The position numbers and the translations under genes are program-made. The notes under the pieces are model-generated. The model was given only the letters and a program-made list of their open reading frames with translations. It made no database searches and had not been told where the DNA came from. A stretch of 15,259 bases of DNA from Theodoxus fluviatilis (taxonomy: Eukaryota > Mollusca > Gastropoda > Cycloneritida > Neritidae), in contig JAWQFJ010028393.1 of the NCBI GenBank assembly GCA_034096865.1, positions 1 to 15,259 on the forward strand. Reading direction: 5' to 3'. How positions within the stretch are numbered: position 1 is the first letter of the stretch; each line of letters opens with the position of its first letter. Of this stretch, positions 7,515 through 15,259 are shown piece after piece.

Positions 7515-7753
7515 CCTTGCTCCTCCTCCTCCTTGCTCCTCCTCCTCCTCCTTGCTCCTCCTCCTCCTCCTTGCTCCTACTCCTCCTCCTTGCTCCCTCC
7601 TCCTCCTTGCTCCTCCTCCTCCTCCTTGCTCCTCCTCCTCCTCCTTCCTCCTTCTTCCTCCTCCTTGCTTCTCCTCCTCCTTCTTGCTCCTCCTTCCTCC
7701 TCCTTCCTCCGCTTTCCTCCTTCTTCCTCCTTCTTCCTTCTCCTTTCTCCTCC
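7506..7753. repeat. Polypyrimidine/polypurine spacer at the palindrome centre
   Basis: On the + strand this is almost entirely C and T, made of CTC/CCT triplets interrupted by TTGCTCC blocks, with very few A. It is not self-complementary: both halves are pyrimidine-rich on the same strand, so the tract is present once, as the loop between the arms. Long polypurine/polypyrimidine tracts can form triplex (H-DNA) and stall polymerases, which is known for such sequences generally. The Ser/Leu/Pro or Arg/Glu/Gly reading frames crossing it are low-complexity and are not called as genes. Confidence 0.9.
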
Positions 7754-7754
7754 A

Positions 7755-9041
7755 TCCTCCTCCTTCCTCCTCAGTACCTTTCCCGCCCGCAGCACCTTTC
7801 CCGCCCGCAGCACTTTGGCCGCCCGCAGCATCTTGGCCGTCCGCAGCACCTTTCTCGCCCGCAGCATCTTGGCCGTCCGCAGCACCTTTCCCGCCAATTG
7901 AAGGTATTAGATCGGAAAGGCTGATATTTCCTATTTGAGGGAAATTTCCTTGAGAGCCAGGTCCAGGTTTATTTCCTTGAGAGCCAGGTTGAGGGAAATT
8001 TCCTTGAGAGCCAGGTTGAGGGAAATTTCCTTGAGAGCCAGGTTGAGGGAAATTTCCTTGAGAGCCAGGTCCAGGTTTATTTCCTTGAGAGCCAGGTTGA
8101 GGGAAATTTCCTTGAGAGCCAGGTTGAGGGAAATTTCCTTGAGAGCCAGCTTGAGGGAAATTTCCTTGAGAGCCAGGTCCAGGTTTATTTCCTTGAGAGC
8201 CGGGTTGAGGGAAATTTCCTTGAGAGCCAGGTTGAGGGAAATTTCCTTGAGAGCCAGGTCCAGGTTTATTTCCTTGAGAGCCAGGTTGAGGGAAATTTCC
8301 TTGAGAGCCAGGTTGAGGGAAATTTCCTTGAGAGCCAGGTCCAGGTTTATTTCCTTGAGAGCCAGGTTGAGGGAAATTTCCTTGAGAGCCAGGTTGAGGG
8401 AAATTTCCTTGAGAGCCAGGTTGAGGGAAATTTCCTTGAGAGCCAGGTTGAGGGAAATTTCCTTGAGAGCCAGGTTGAGGGAAATTTCCTTGAGAGCCAG
8501 GTTGAGGGAAATTTCCTTGAGAGCCAGGTTGAGGGAAATTTCCTTGAGAGCCAGGTTGAGGGAAATTTCCTTGAGAGCCAGGTTGAGGGAAATTTCCTTG
8601 AGAGCCAGATTGAGGGAAATTTCCTTGAGAGCCAGGTCCAGGTTTATTTCCTTGAGAGCCAGGTTGAGGGAAATTTCCTTGAGAGCCAGGTTGAGGGAAA
8701 TTTCCTTGAGAGCCAGGTCCAGGTTTATTTCCTTGAGAGCCGGGTTGAGGGAAATTTCCTTGAGAGCCAGGTCCAGGTTTATTTCCTTGAGAGCCAGGTT
8801 GAGGGAAATTTCCTTGAGAGCCAGGTTGAGGGAAATTTCCTTGAGAGCCAGGTTGAGGGAAATTTCCTGGACCGGCTGTTCCAGAGATGCCGCCGCAAGA
8901 GAAAAGAATAAAGTCAAAACATGAATTAGACCTCGCAAACTTGCGGATCAAATAATCCGAATCTATGGCGATTCTAACCGCCCTACAAAGACTCGGCCGG
9001 ACAAGACGTACAACACGAAAAACAACAAGGGCAAAGCCCAT
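7755..9041 (-). CDS. Candidate Gly/Pro/Gln-rich repeat protein (right arm, partial)
   Basis: Identical peptide to 6218-7504 on the opposite strand. Here the frame enters the polypurine strand of the spacer, giving Glu/Gly/Arg/Lys-rich sequence after Gly-Thr-Glu-Glu-Glu. If the locus is real, this is the continuation expected of the original gene, while the left-arm continuation (Ser/Leu/Pro) arises from the strand switch. Confidence 0.25.
7770..7895. repeat. 18-bp tandem repeat (7 units), right arm
   Basis: Reverse complement of 7364-7489, with no difference found. It is the last complex sequence before the spacer on this side. Confidence 0.85.
7934..8867. repeat. 27-bp tandem array, right arm (35 unit starts)
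   Basis: Mirror of 6392-7325. The order of unit types and the rare point variants are the same, as shown by identical translations in three frames. Such an array normally gains and loses units fast, so perfect conservation points to a very recent or artefactual duplication. Confidence 0.95.
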
Positions 9042-9043
9042 AC

Positions 9044-9901
9044 GACTCACATGCTTGACCTTGACCTTTACATGACATTGACCTTCAGGTGACCTTCAAG
9101 GTCAAGGTCAAACAACTAAACCTACCAATGACATCATACACTAAGAAATGCTTTACACATTTTTCCTACCAAAATACATGTGGCCTTGACCCAAGGTCAA
9201 GGTCAACCAAGGTCATGCAACACAAAGCTGTTAATTCAAGACATAAGAAGCACAATGGTGCTTATTGGCACTTTCTACCATGAGATATGGTCACTTTTAG
9301 TGGTTCACTACGCCATTTCGGTCACATTTTATAAGGGTCAAAGTGACCTTGACCTTGATGTAATGTGACCAAATGTGACTTATGATGAAAGTATGACATG
9401 TGTTCCACATAATTATTAAGTTTGAAACGGTTATCTTCCATAGTTCAGGGTCAGGGTCACTTCAAAATATGTATACAATCCAACTTTGAAAAGCTCCTGT
9501 GACCTTGACCTTGAAGCAAGGTCAACCAAACTGGTATCAAAAGATAGGAATTACTTTTCCCTATATACCATATATAGGTCAGATATCCAATCTCAAAGAC
9601 TTTAGAGAAAATTGAGAAAATGTCAAAAATGACTGTTTTTAAACAACATTTATGGCCCCTGCGACCTTGACCTTGAAGCAAGGACAAGTCATTATGTACG
9701 TTTTTGGAGGCCTTGTCATCATACACCATCATCCCACATTTGGCATTGATAGACTTAATAGTCTCAGAGAAAAATTCAACGTTAAAGTTTTCGGACGCCC
9801 GGACGCACTGACGAACGGACGCCCGGACGCCAGGACGCCAGGACGCCCGGACTGACGAAAAGGGTGAGTACATAGACTCACTTTTCCTTCGCATGTGAGT
9901 C
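9044..9901. mobile_element. Putative ~858-bp non-autonomous element with 11-bp inverted ends, right arm
   Basis: Mirror of 5358-6215, with ends at 9044-9054 and 9891-9901. No indel separates it from the left copy. Its right end directly abuts the first LINE-specific bases, so the LINE's truncation point coincides with the element boundary. Confidence 0.45.
9054..9674. promoter_or_regulatory. Cluster of nuclear-receptor-type AGGTCA half-sites, right arm
   Basis: Same motif set as 5585-6205 in reverse complement. The clusters sit between the LINE and the 27-bp array in both arms. Confidence 0.5.
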
Positions 9902-11985
9902 AAAAACTTGTCAGCAGTACATCTTCAGTCATTCCATTTTCCTATTTTCCTAAGCACGCCCCTGTCTCCAGGCGCAAAGTGTCCTCTAAGAGGGTGACTC
10001 CGTGGTTTGGTCTTCTTGGAGATGAACTGCTACAGGCAAAGAGGGATCGGCGCCGTGCCGAGAGAGAGTGGAGGGAGTCGGGTTTGACTGTGTACCATCA
10101 GTTGTACATAGAGGCCAAGAATTTTGTGACGTTCATTGTCCATAAAGCAAAATCAATGTTCTACACATCTCAAATCGCTGAGGCAAAGTCTAGCAAGGAG
10201 TTGTATCACATCACCAATGATATGTGTGCGAGAAAAAGCCCTACCCAGCTTCCCACGGTGTATCCCTCATCCTCACTCCCCAGCGTGTTTTCTAACTATT
10301 TCATGACCAAGGTAGATAAGCTGCGAGAGGACCTTGACTCTCAGCCTTCTGTCCCACACCCCCTTGGTAAACCATTCAGTGGCAATTTCCTAGAAACGTT
10401 CGCCCCTGTCACTGAATCAGACATCCGCAAGATCTTGTCTAACTCCGCCCCTAAAACATGTGAACTGGACCCCATCCCAACTCCCCTGCTCTTTGAGTGT
10501 TTAGACGTAGTGCTCCCCACCCTGACTAAGATTATAAATGAGTCCCTCACTTCTGGAACCTTCCCGGATGTCCACAAAACTGCTCTCGTCACCCCACTGT
10601 TGAAGAAACCTAACCTGGACCATAATGAGTTAAAAAACTTCCGGCCTGTTAGTAACTTGTCATTTGTTTCAAAACTGATAGAAAAGGTAGTTCTGTCTCA
10701 GCTCTCTGCTCACCTCACGTCCAACCAACTGTTTAACCCCCTACAGTCTGCATATCGGCCTGGACACAGTACAGAAACAGCTTTAGTGAAAATTGTAAAT
10801 GACCTTCTACGTGCTCTAGACAGAGGAGAAGTCTCTATTCTGGCGCTGCTCGATTTATCGGCAGCATTTGACACAATAGATCATGCTATTCTCATCAGCC
10901 GTCTTGAATTTGTGTTTGGCGTTAGCAGCTCTGCCTTGAACTGGTTTTCGTCGTACTTGTCCAACCGTACTCAGACTGTATCCATCAACAATAACACTTC
11001 TGATCCTACTCTGCTGCGCTATGGCGTGCCCCAAGGGTCGGTCTTAGGACCAGTTCTATTTGTTCTGTACACCACTCCTCTCGCAGATATCATGACTGCC
11101 CATTCGGTTCTTCATCATTCTTATGCAGATGATACGCAGGCGCAAAAGTCGGGTGATCCCAAGTGTTTCGACATTCTTATGCACTCAATGCAAGCGTGTG
11201 TCCTTGACGTGAAGTCATGGATGACATTCAATAAGCTGAAATTAAATGATGAGAAGACCGAGGCAATGGTTGCCTCTTCACCACGCATGTCTACCTCTGT
11301 CCAGCTCCCAGAGTCCATCACCATCGGCAATGCTACTGTCCCCTTTTCTAACACAGTGAAAAATCTAGGCGTTACGTTAGATTCCCACCTCACTATGCAT
11401 GCACAGGTTCAGACCATCATTCGTTCTATGAACTTTGAGCTCCGTCGCATCGGTTCAATCCGTCACTATCTCTCTGAGCAAGCGGCAAAGACCCTTGTCT
11501 CAGCGTTCATTCTATCCAAGCTAGATTATTGTAATGCTTTGCTTTATGGCTGTCCTGAGTATCTCATTGACAGGTTACAAAAACTGCAGAACAACGCCGC
11601 TCGCCTGATCTGTAAAGTCCGCAAATCTGAGCATATCACCCCCTACCTTCAGAAACTACACTGGCTCCGTGTTGAGGACCGTATCACTTACAAAATTGCA
11701 TGCTTATCTTTCAACGCATTCACACAGACAGGACCCGCATACCTCACAGCCCTCATAGACACTTACACGCCACGCAGAACACTTCGCTCTTCAGCAAACA
11801 CCACCACCCTCGTCCCTCGTAAAATGAAATCATCTTTTGGTGACCGCTCTTTCTTTGCCTCCGCTCCTCTCGTCTGGAACTCTCTCCCTGCTAATCTTCG
11901 TCTGTATCCCTCTTCCGAGTCTGACTCTTTCCGCGCTGATCTAAAGACACACCTGTTCTCTCTTGCATACACATCTGCCAAATAG
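9895..11985 (+). CDS. LINE reverse transcriptase (ORF2 C-terminal part, endonuclease missing)
   Basis: An open frame of 696 codons. The apparent start at 9895 is a GTG inside the neighbouring element's end, so the true start was upstream in the full-length LINE and has been lost. Residues about 30-150 form the basic linker seen between endonuclease and RT in such elements (PWFGLLGDELLQAKRDRRR). The RT domain spans roughly 215-500: FRPVSNLSFVSKLIEKV near 249, LLDLSAAFDTIDH at about 318-330 with the catalytic Asp at 320, GVPQGSVLGPVLF at 377-389, and the catalytic YADD at 410-413. LGVTLDSHL (491-499) and the C-terminal region with LDYCNALLYG and WNSLPANLR follow, as in CR1/L2-type ORF2. This domain would carry out target-primed reverse transcription. 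Without an endonuclease the copy is probably not autonomous, but the RT part looks intact. Confidence 0.9.
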   Translation: MSQKLVSSTSSVIPFSYFPKHAPVSRRKVSSKRVTPWFGLLGDELLQAKRDRRRAEREWRESGLTVYHQLYIEAKNFVTFIVHKAKSMFYTSQIAEAKSSKELYHITNDMCARKSPTQLPTVYPSSSLPSVFSNYFMTKVDKLREDLDSQPSVPHPLGKPFSGNFLETFAPVTESDIRKILSNSAPKTCELDPIPTPLLFECLDVVLPTLTKIINESLTSGTFPDVHKTALVTPLLKKPNLDHNELKNFRPVSNLSFVSKLIEKVVLSQLSAHLTSNQLFNPLQSAYRPGHSTETALVKIVNDLLRALDRGEVSILALLDLSAAFDTIDHAILISRLEFVFGVSSSALNWFSSYLSNRTQTVSINNNTSDPTLLRYGVPQGSVLGPVLFVLYTTPLADIMTAHSVLHHSYADDTQAQKSGDPKCFDILMHSMQACVLDVKSWMTFNKLKLNDEKTEAMVASSPRMSTSVQLPESITIGNATVPFSNTVKNLGVTLDSHLTMHAQVQTIIRSMNFELRRIGSIRHYLSEQAAKTLVSAFILSKLDYCNALLYGCPEYLIDRLQKLQNNAARLICKVRKSEHITPYLQKLHWLRVEDRITYKIACLSFNAFTQTGPAYLTALIDTYTPRRTLRSSANTTTLVPRKMKSSFGDRSFFASAPLVWNSLPANLRLYPSSESDSFRADLKTHLFSLAYTSAK

Positions 11986-12490
11986 CCCCCCCCCCCCCTC
12001 CCCCCCCCCTCCCACTGACCCCACCCGCTCAACTTCACAGCTCCCCGTACATATTCTCGTAATTGTATTTTGTAAATATTTTGTTTTGATTCACTTATCT
12101 CGTTTGTGTTTGCTTGCTTGTTTGTTCTCTTTATTTGCTTATTTCATTCTTGTTTAGATTGTCGATTGGTTGTCTGCTTGCTTGTTTATTTATTGTGTTG
12201 GTATGCCTGCTTGATTGTGTTTGATTATTTAGCCTGCTTGTTTGTTTATTTTTTCTTTTGTTGTTGCTTGCTTCAACAGTGTTTGATTATTCTGCCTGCT
12301 CGCTTGTTAATGTTATGTGTTTGTATGCTTGCTCTGATTGTATGTGATTTTGCTGCTAGTGTTGATTGCCTACGTGATTTGCTTGTATCTGATTGTCTGC
12401 TTGTGATGTGTGAACGAGATTGTAAAGCGCTTAGAGCTCACTTGAGAATTAGCGCTATATAAATACCCATTATTATTATTATTATTATTA
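9902..12490 (+). mobile_element. 5'-truncated CR1/L2-like LINE (right arm)
   Basis: Mirror of 2772-5357, but with an uninterrupted reading frame. The order is a reverse transcriptase ORF, a stop at 11983-11985, a C-rich stretch, a TTGCTTG/TTTATT-rich 3' UTR, then TGTAAAGCGCTTAGAGC (starting at 12421) and AGCGCTATATAAATACCC, and an (ATT)n tail at 12469-12490. CR1/L2-type elements of the jockey superfamily typically end in short microsatellite tails rather than poly-A. The exact clade cannot be fixed by eye. Confidence 0.87.
11986..12013. repeat. Poly-C run with two T interruptions, right arm
   Basis: C13, T, C10, T, C3, immediately after the TAG at 11983-11985. The left counterpart has a single uninterrupted run of 22 before the equivalent of the second T. 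Confidence 0.85.
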
Positions 12491-13835
12491 GCAGAGATGG
12501 CTCACTGTAGAGCAAAGGACACTAGATCACACATTCTGTCTACTCAGAAATCGACGGACATCATTCACAGTAGGCAGAAGAGCATCATCTATTGAATGAT
12601 TCTACCAAATCAGATATCGTCAAAGAGCACTCATATTGGATAGATAGTGTGGCATTCGTTCGTCCGTCCGTCCGTCCGTCCGTCCATCCGTTCGTTCGTT
12701 CGTTTGTTCATTCAAACTAAATAGAAAACAGCAGAGATCACTTTCAAAGAATGGAGGAAATTCACTTATTCGTTCAAAAACGCATTCGTTCATTCTACCA
12801 AGCAGACATTAACAGAGAGAACTCACAGATAAATTCAAGAACTTGGTTAATTCATTCATTCAACCTAATCAGAAATGAGCAGAGAAAATTCACAGTTGAC
12901 TGAAGGGCATCCATTCTTTCATTCATTCATACATCCACTCGTCCATCCATCAATCAATCATTCAGGCACCGTAATAAAAAAATCAGCATACAGTATTCTT
13001 AAATGATTGGAAGGCATTTGTTTGTTTGTTCATTTGTTCATTTATTTCTTCTTTCCTTTCTTCATTTCTTCTACCCAATCAGCAGTGAGTGGAAAGTACT
13101 TGTGATGAACGGAAGGCATTCATTCATTCATTCATTCATTTATTCATTCATTCATTCATTATACCCTATCAGAAATAAGCAGAAAGTACTCATTATAGAT
13201 TGGAGAGCATTCATTTATGTATTCCTTCCCTACTCCATTTCTTCTTTCATTCTTTCATTTACTATACAATCAGAAATAAGCAGAAATTACTCTTAATGTA
13301 TGTATAACAGCAGAAAGTACTCGGATGGAGAGCAATTATTCATTCATTCATTTGTTCATTCATTCATTCATTCATTCATTCATTCATTCATTCATTCATT
13401 CATTCATTTGTTCATTCATTCATCCATTCGCCCATCATTCAATTTAATCAGAATTCAGCAGAGAGAACTGACTTTTATCAGTTTTCGTGTAGTTCAGTGG
13501 ACATTCTGCTGGCTGGACTGACCCCCCTCTTGGATTCTTGAATTAGGGGCGCTGTATCTATCCATTCATTCATTCATCCATTCGTTCATTCATTCATTCA
13601 TTCATTTATTCATTCATATAGTTGTTCGTTCATTCTTTCGTTGTTCGTTCCTTTGTTTATTTATTCTTTCTTACATTCATTGTACCCAATCAAATAACAG
13701 CAGAAAGTACTCGGATGGAGAGCAATCATTCATTCATTCATTCATTCATTCATTCATTCATTCATTCATTTATTCATCCATTCATCTATTCATTCACACA
13801 ATTAATGTACTCAAAATTCATCAGAGTGAACTTAC
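12491..13835. repeat. Composite satellite: ~55-bp cores separated by (TTCA)n tracts, right arm
   Basis: Mirror of 1432-2771. Differences found by eye are one extra CATT unit at 13727-13770 (11 against 10 in the left arm), a C6 run at about 13522-13527 (G5 in the left arm), and T13514 where the left arm implies A. The six-copy GTCC tract near 12660 is the same length in both arms. Confidence 0.85.
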
Positions 13836-13978
13836 GTTTTTGACGTTTCATTTTTGGTGCACATCCTGCTTCATCCATCCTGTCCTCGGATTCTTCAACC
13901 AGGGGAGCCACAGTGTCTTCAAAGTCGCTCTTGCAGGCTCCCAGTCCATTCAGACACGCCTGGTAGCCTTTCTCCTTG
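13836..13978 (-). CDS. Candidate internal exon, unknown protein (right-arm copy)
   Basis: Mirror of 1289-1431, with the same peptide and the same acceptor and donor dinucleotides on the minus strand. The adjoining microsatellites differ from the left arm by whole 4-base units (one fewer AATG upstream, one more downstream), while the exon-like part shows no indel. This is what is expected if only the simple repeats are unstable. Confidence 0.35.
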
Positions 13979-14061
13979 CTGCGAATCATGAATGAATAAA
14001 TGGATGAAGAATGAATAAATGAATGAATGAATGAATGAACGGAATCACTTCCACTGGTGGG

Positions 14062-14502
14062 CCACACGAGTGGACTCGTCCGAGGAGAGGGGTGCGGGCC
14101 ATACTAGTGGACTCGTCCGAGGAGAGGGGTGCGGGCCATACTAGTGGACTCGTCCGAGGAGAGGGGTGCGGGCCATACTAGTGGACTCGTCCGAGGAGAG
14201 GGGTGCGGGCCATACTAGTGGACTCGTCCGAGGAGAGGGGTGCGGGCCACACTAGTGGACTCGTCCGAGGAGAGGGGTGCGGGCCATACTAGTGGACTCG
14301 TCCGAGGAGAGGGGTGCGGGCCACACTAGTGGACTCGTCCGAGGAGAGGGGTGCGGGCCACACGAGTGGACTCGTCCGAGGAGAGGGGTGCGGGCCACAC
14401 TAGTGGACTCGTCCGAGGAGAGGGGTGCGGGCCATACTAGTGGACCCGTCCGAGGACAGGGGTGCGGGCCACACTAGTGGACTCGTCCGAGGAGAGGGGT
14501 GC
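14062..14502. repeat. 37-bp minisatellite, right arm (~12 units)
   Basis: This has the same number and order of units as the left arm, read in reverse complement. It differs from the left array in at least six bases, counting the flanking base paired with 1201. In four units the right arm has the common form where the left has a variant (the units paired with left 893, 1004 and 1078, and the 1201 base). The unit paired with left 1152 carries AGTATGG here. Confidence 0.95.
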
Positions 14503-14745
14503 GGAAAAGACCGCAAAGCCGGTGGGCCACACAAGCTGACGGGTCACTGCAGCTGATTGGCTGTGTATTTTCACAGGCGTTTATGCTCGACACAGGGCCT
14601 CATAACCTTGCCAAAGATTATAGGTTACACAAAGATAGTTCATTAGCTCATTCTCGTGAGGGTCGAGACACGTTGCGCCCCAAGCGGACAGCACAGAAGG
14701 AGATTCCTATAGTCCGTTTCAACATTGCACAGACTTCGCTCAAGC
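14503..14745 (+). promoter_or_regulatory. Putative promoter/5' UTR of the THAP gene (right copy), with CCAAT box
   Basis: Mirror of 518-760. The ATTGG core of the inverted CCAAT box is at 14556-14560. The minisatellite lies directly upstream, so its units would sit roughly 250-690 bases upstream of the start codon. Confidence 0.4.
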
Positions 14746-14858
14746 ATGGCGGGAAAACACAGGTTTGCGAGTGACTACTGCAGCGCTATTAACTGTAGCA
14801 ACAACAGAAAGAAACGCCCAGAGCTTTCGTACTTCAGGTTTCCAAGAGACAAAGCAAG
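14746..14858 (+). CDS. THAP-domain protein, first coding exon (right-arm copy, partial)
   Basis: THAP domains are C2CH zinc fingers that bind DNA, found in animal transcription regulators and in P-element-type transposases. The peptide starts Met-Ala-Gly-Lys. It shows the N-terminal THAP signature: a Cys-X4-Cys pair (YCSAINC) followed by Ser/Asn/Arg-Lys-rich residues, then the diagnostic Ser-Tyr-Phe-Arg-Phe-Pro and Asp-Lys-Ala-Arg. I chose the ATG at 14746 (A at -3, G at +4) over an upstream non-ATG start. The exon ends at AAG followed by GTGGGT, a credible splice donor. Unspliced, the frame runs only to a stop at about 14910. An intron after the first THAP segment is common in this family. 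No second exon is in the window, so the protein's identity and effector part are unknown. Whether it is a host gene or transposon-derived cannot be told. Confidence 0.62.
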
Positions 14859-14890
14859 GTGGGTAATGCAGAATAGAATAAGAATGGTGG

Positions 14891-15182
14891 TCGATAAAAA
14901 TGGCAAGTAGGCCTACAATTAGATCTAAATCGGACTGATCAGCCGGTCACAGGACAATCGTTTTCGGTTTTCAAAACAAACTGAAGAAGAAGGTACTGTC
15001 CGATTGTCTCAGTATTAAGAAAGATTATCATTGTAATCGATAAAAATGGCAAGTAGGCCTACAATTAGATCTAAATCGGACTGATCAGCCGGTCACAGGA
15101 CAATCGTTTTCGGTTTTCAAAACAAACTGAAGAAGAAGGTACTGTCCGATTGTCTCAGTATTAAGAAAGATTATCATTGTAA
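14891..15182. repeat. 146-bp tandem duplication, right arm (2 copies)
   Basis: Units 14891-15036 and 15037-15182 mirror the left-arm pair. Here both units carry the same bases at the two sites where the left outer unit differs, so the right-arm copies look identical to each other. Confidence 0.93.
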
Positions 15183-15259
15183 TAAAATAGTCTCACAAAC
15201 TCAAACTTCAGCACATGCTGACTTCAAACTTGCTGTGACTTATTCAGAATTGAACAATA

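Larger units (their letters stand above)
7754..15259. repeat. Right arm of giant inverted repeat (~7.5 kb)
   Basis: This is the mirror copy of 4-7505. It runs to the very last base of the window, while the left end has only three extra bases (1-3). The palindrome may therefore continue beyond the window, or the contig may consist of nothing else. This arm keeps the open LINE reading frame, has identical 146-bp duplication units, and has fewer minor variants in its 37-bp minisatellite. Confidence 0.97.

Noticed and set aside
7506..7753. Ser/Leu/Pro-rich and Arg/Glu/Gly-rich frames crossing the centre
   Set aside because: They are low-complexity translations of the polypyrimidine/polypurine tract. 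The 571-residue frames join an arm to its own inverted copy through the fold-back, so the C-terminal parts are products of the junction.
4..15259. Viral or Polinton-type genome with long terminal inverted repeats
   Set aside because: There are no capsid, DNA polymerase, integrase or protease genes. The arms consist of LINE, satellites and a host-like exon, and there is no unique central gene block.
4..15259. Simple missed-adapter palindromic read
   Set aside because: It is not fully excluded as a class of artefact. A direct strand-to-strand join would lack the 248-base one-orientation loop, so the plain form of this explanation does not fit.

Overview
This is eukaryotic, animal-type DNA. The window has one dominant feature: apart from 3 bases at the left end and about 248 bases in the middle, it is a single giant inverted repeat. 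The left arm (4-7505) is repeated in reverse complement as the right arm (7754-15259). The arms can be paired base for base, and the pairing sum drifts only from 15259 near the centre to 15263 at the ends. The 7506-7753 spacer is a pyrimidine-rich tract present once, in one orientation. Every element in an arm therefore appears twice, once on each strand.

An animal source is indicated by a THAP-type zinc-finger exon, a CR1/L2-like LINE with an (ATT)n tail, and abundant micro- and minisatellites. Dense AGGTCA/TGACCT repeats and CGTCC-rich repeats remind me of molluscan or other lophotrochozoan repeat elements, but that placement is only an impression. I see no bacterial gene organisation, CRISPR array, rRNA or tRNA.

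From the outside inward, using left-arm coordinates, the layout is as follows. There is a short unique end (4-80), a 146-bp tandem duplication (81-372) and the first coding exon of a THAP-domain gene (405-517, reading outward). A promoter-like stretch with a CCAAT box follows (518-760), then a 37-bp minisatellite of about 12 units (761-1201) and a possible exon on the opposite strand (1289-1431) ending in a strong splice donor. Next come a composite satellite of diverged ~55-bp cores separated by (AATG)n tracts (1432-2771) and a 5'-truncated LINE (2772 to about 5357). An ~858-bp element with 11-bp inverted ends and many nuclear-receptor-type half-sites follows (5358-6215). Then come a 27-bp tandem array that can encode a Gly/Pro/Gln-rich repeat protein (6392-7325), an 18-bp repeat and the polypurine/polypyrimidine core.

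The right-arm LINE has an open 696-codon reading frame. The left-arm copy is broken by a one-base deletion. The few differences between the arms lie in the outer two thirds, and I found none in the inner ~2.9 kb.

The THAP exon and the opposite-strand candidate exon diverge from the minisatellite. The rest of the window is repeat and transposon material with no visible cooperative pathway. The main open question is whether the palindrome is a real genomic inverted duplication or a fold-back or assembly artefact. The sequence shows where the fold-back happened, inside the polypurine tract, but cannot decide this alone.
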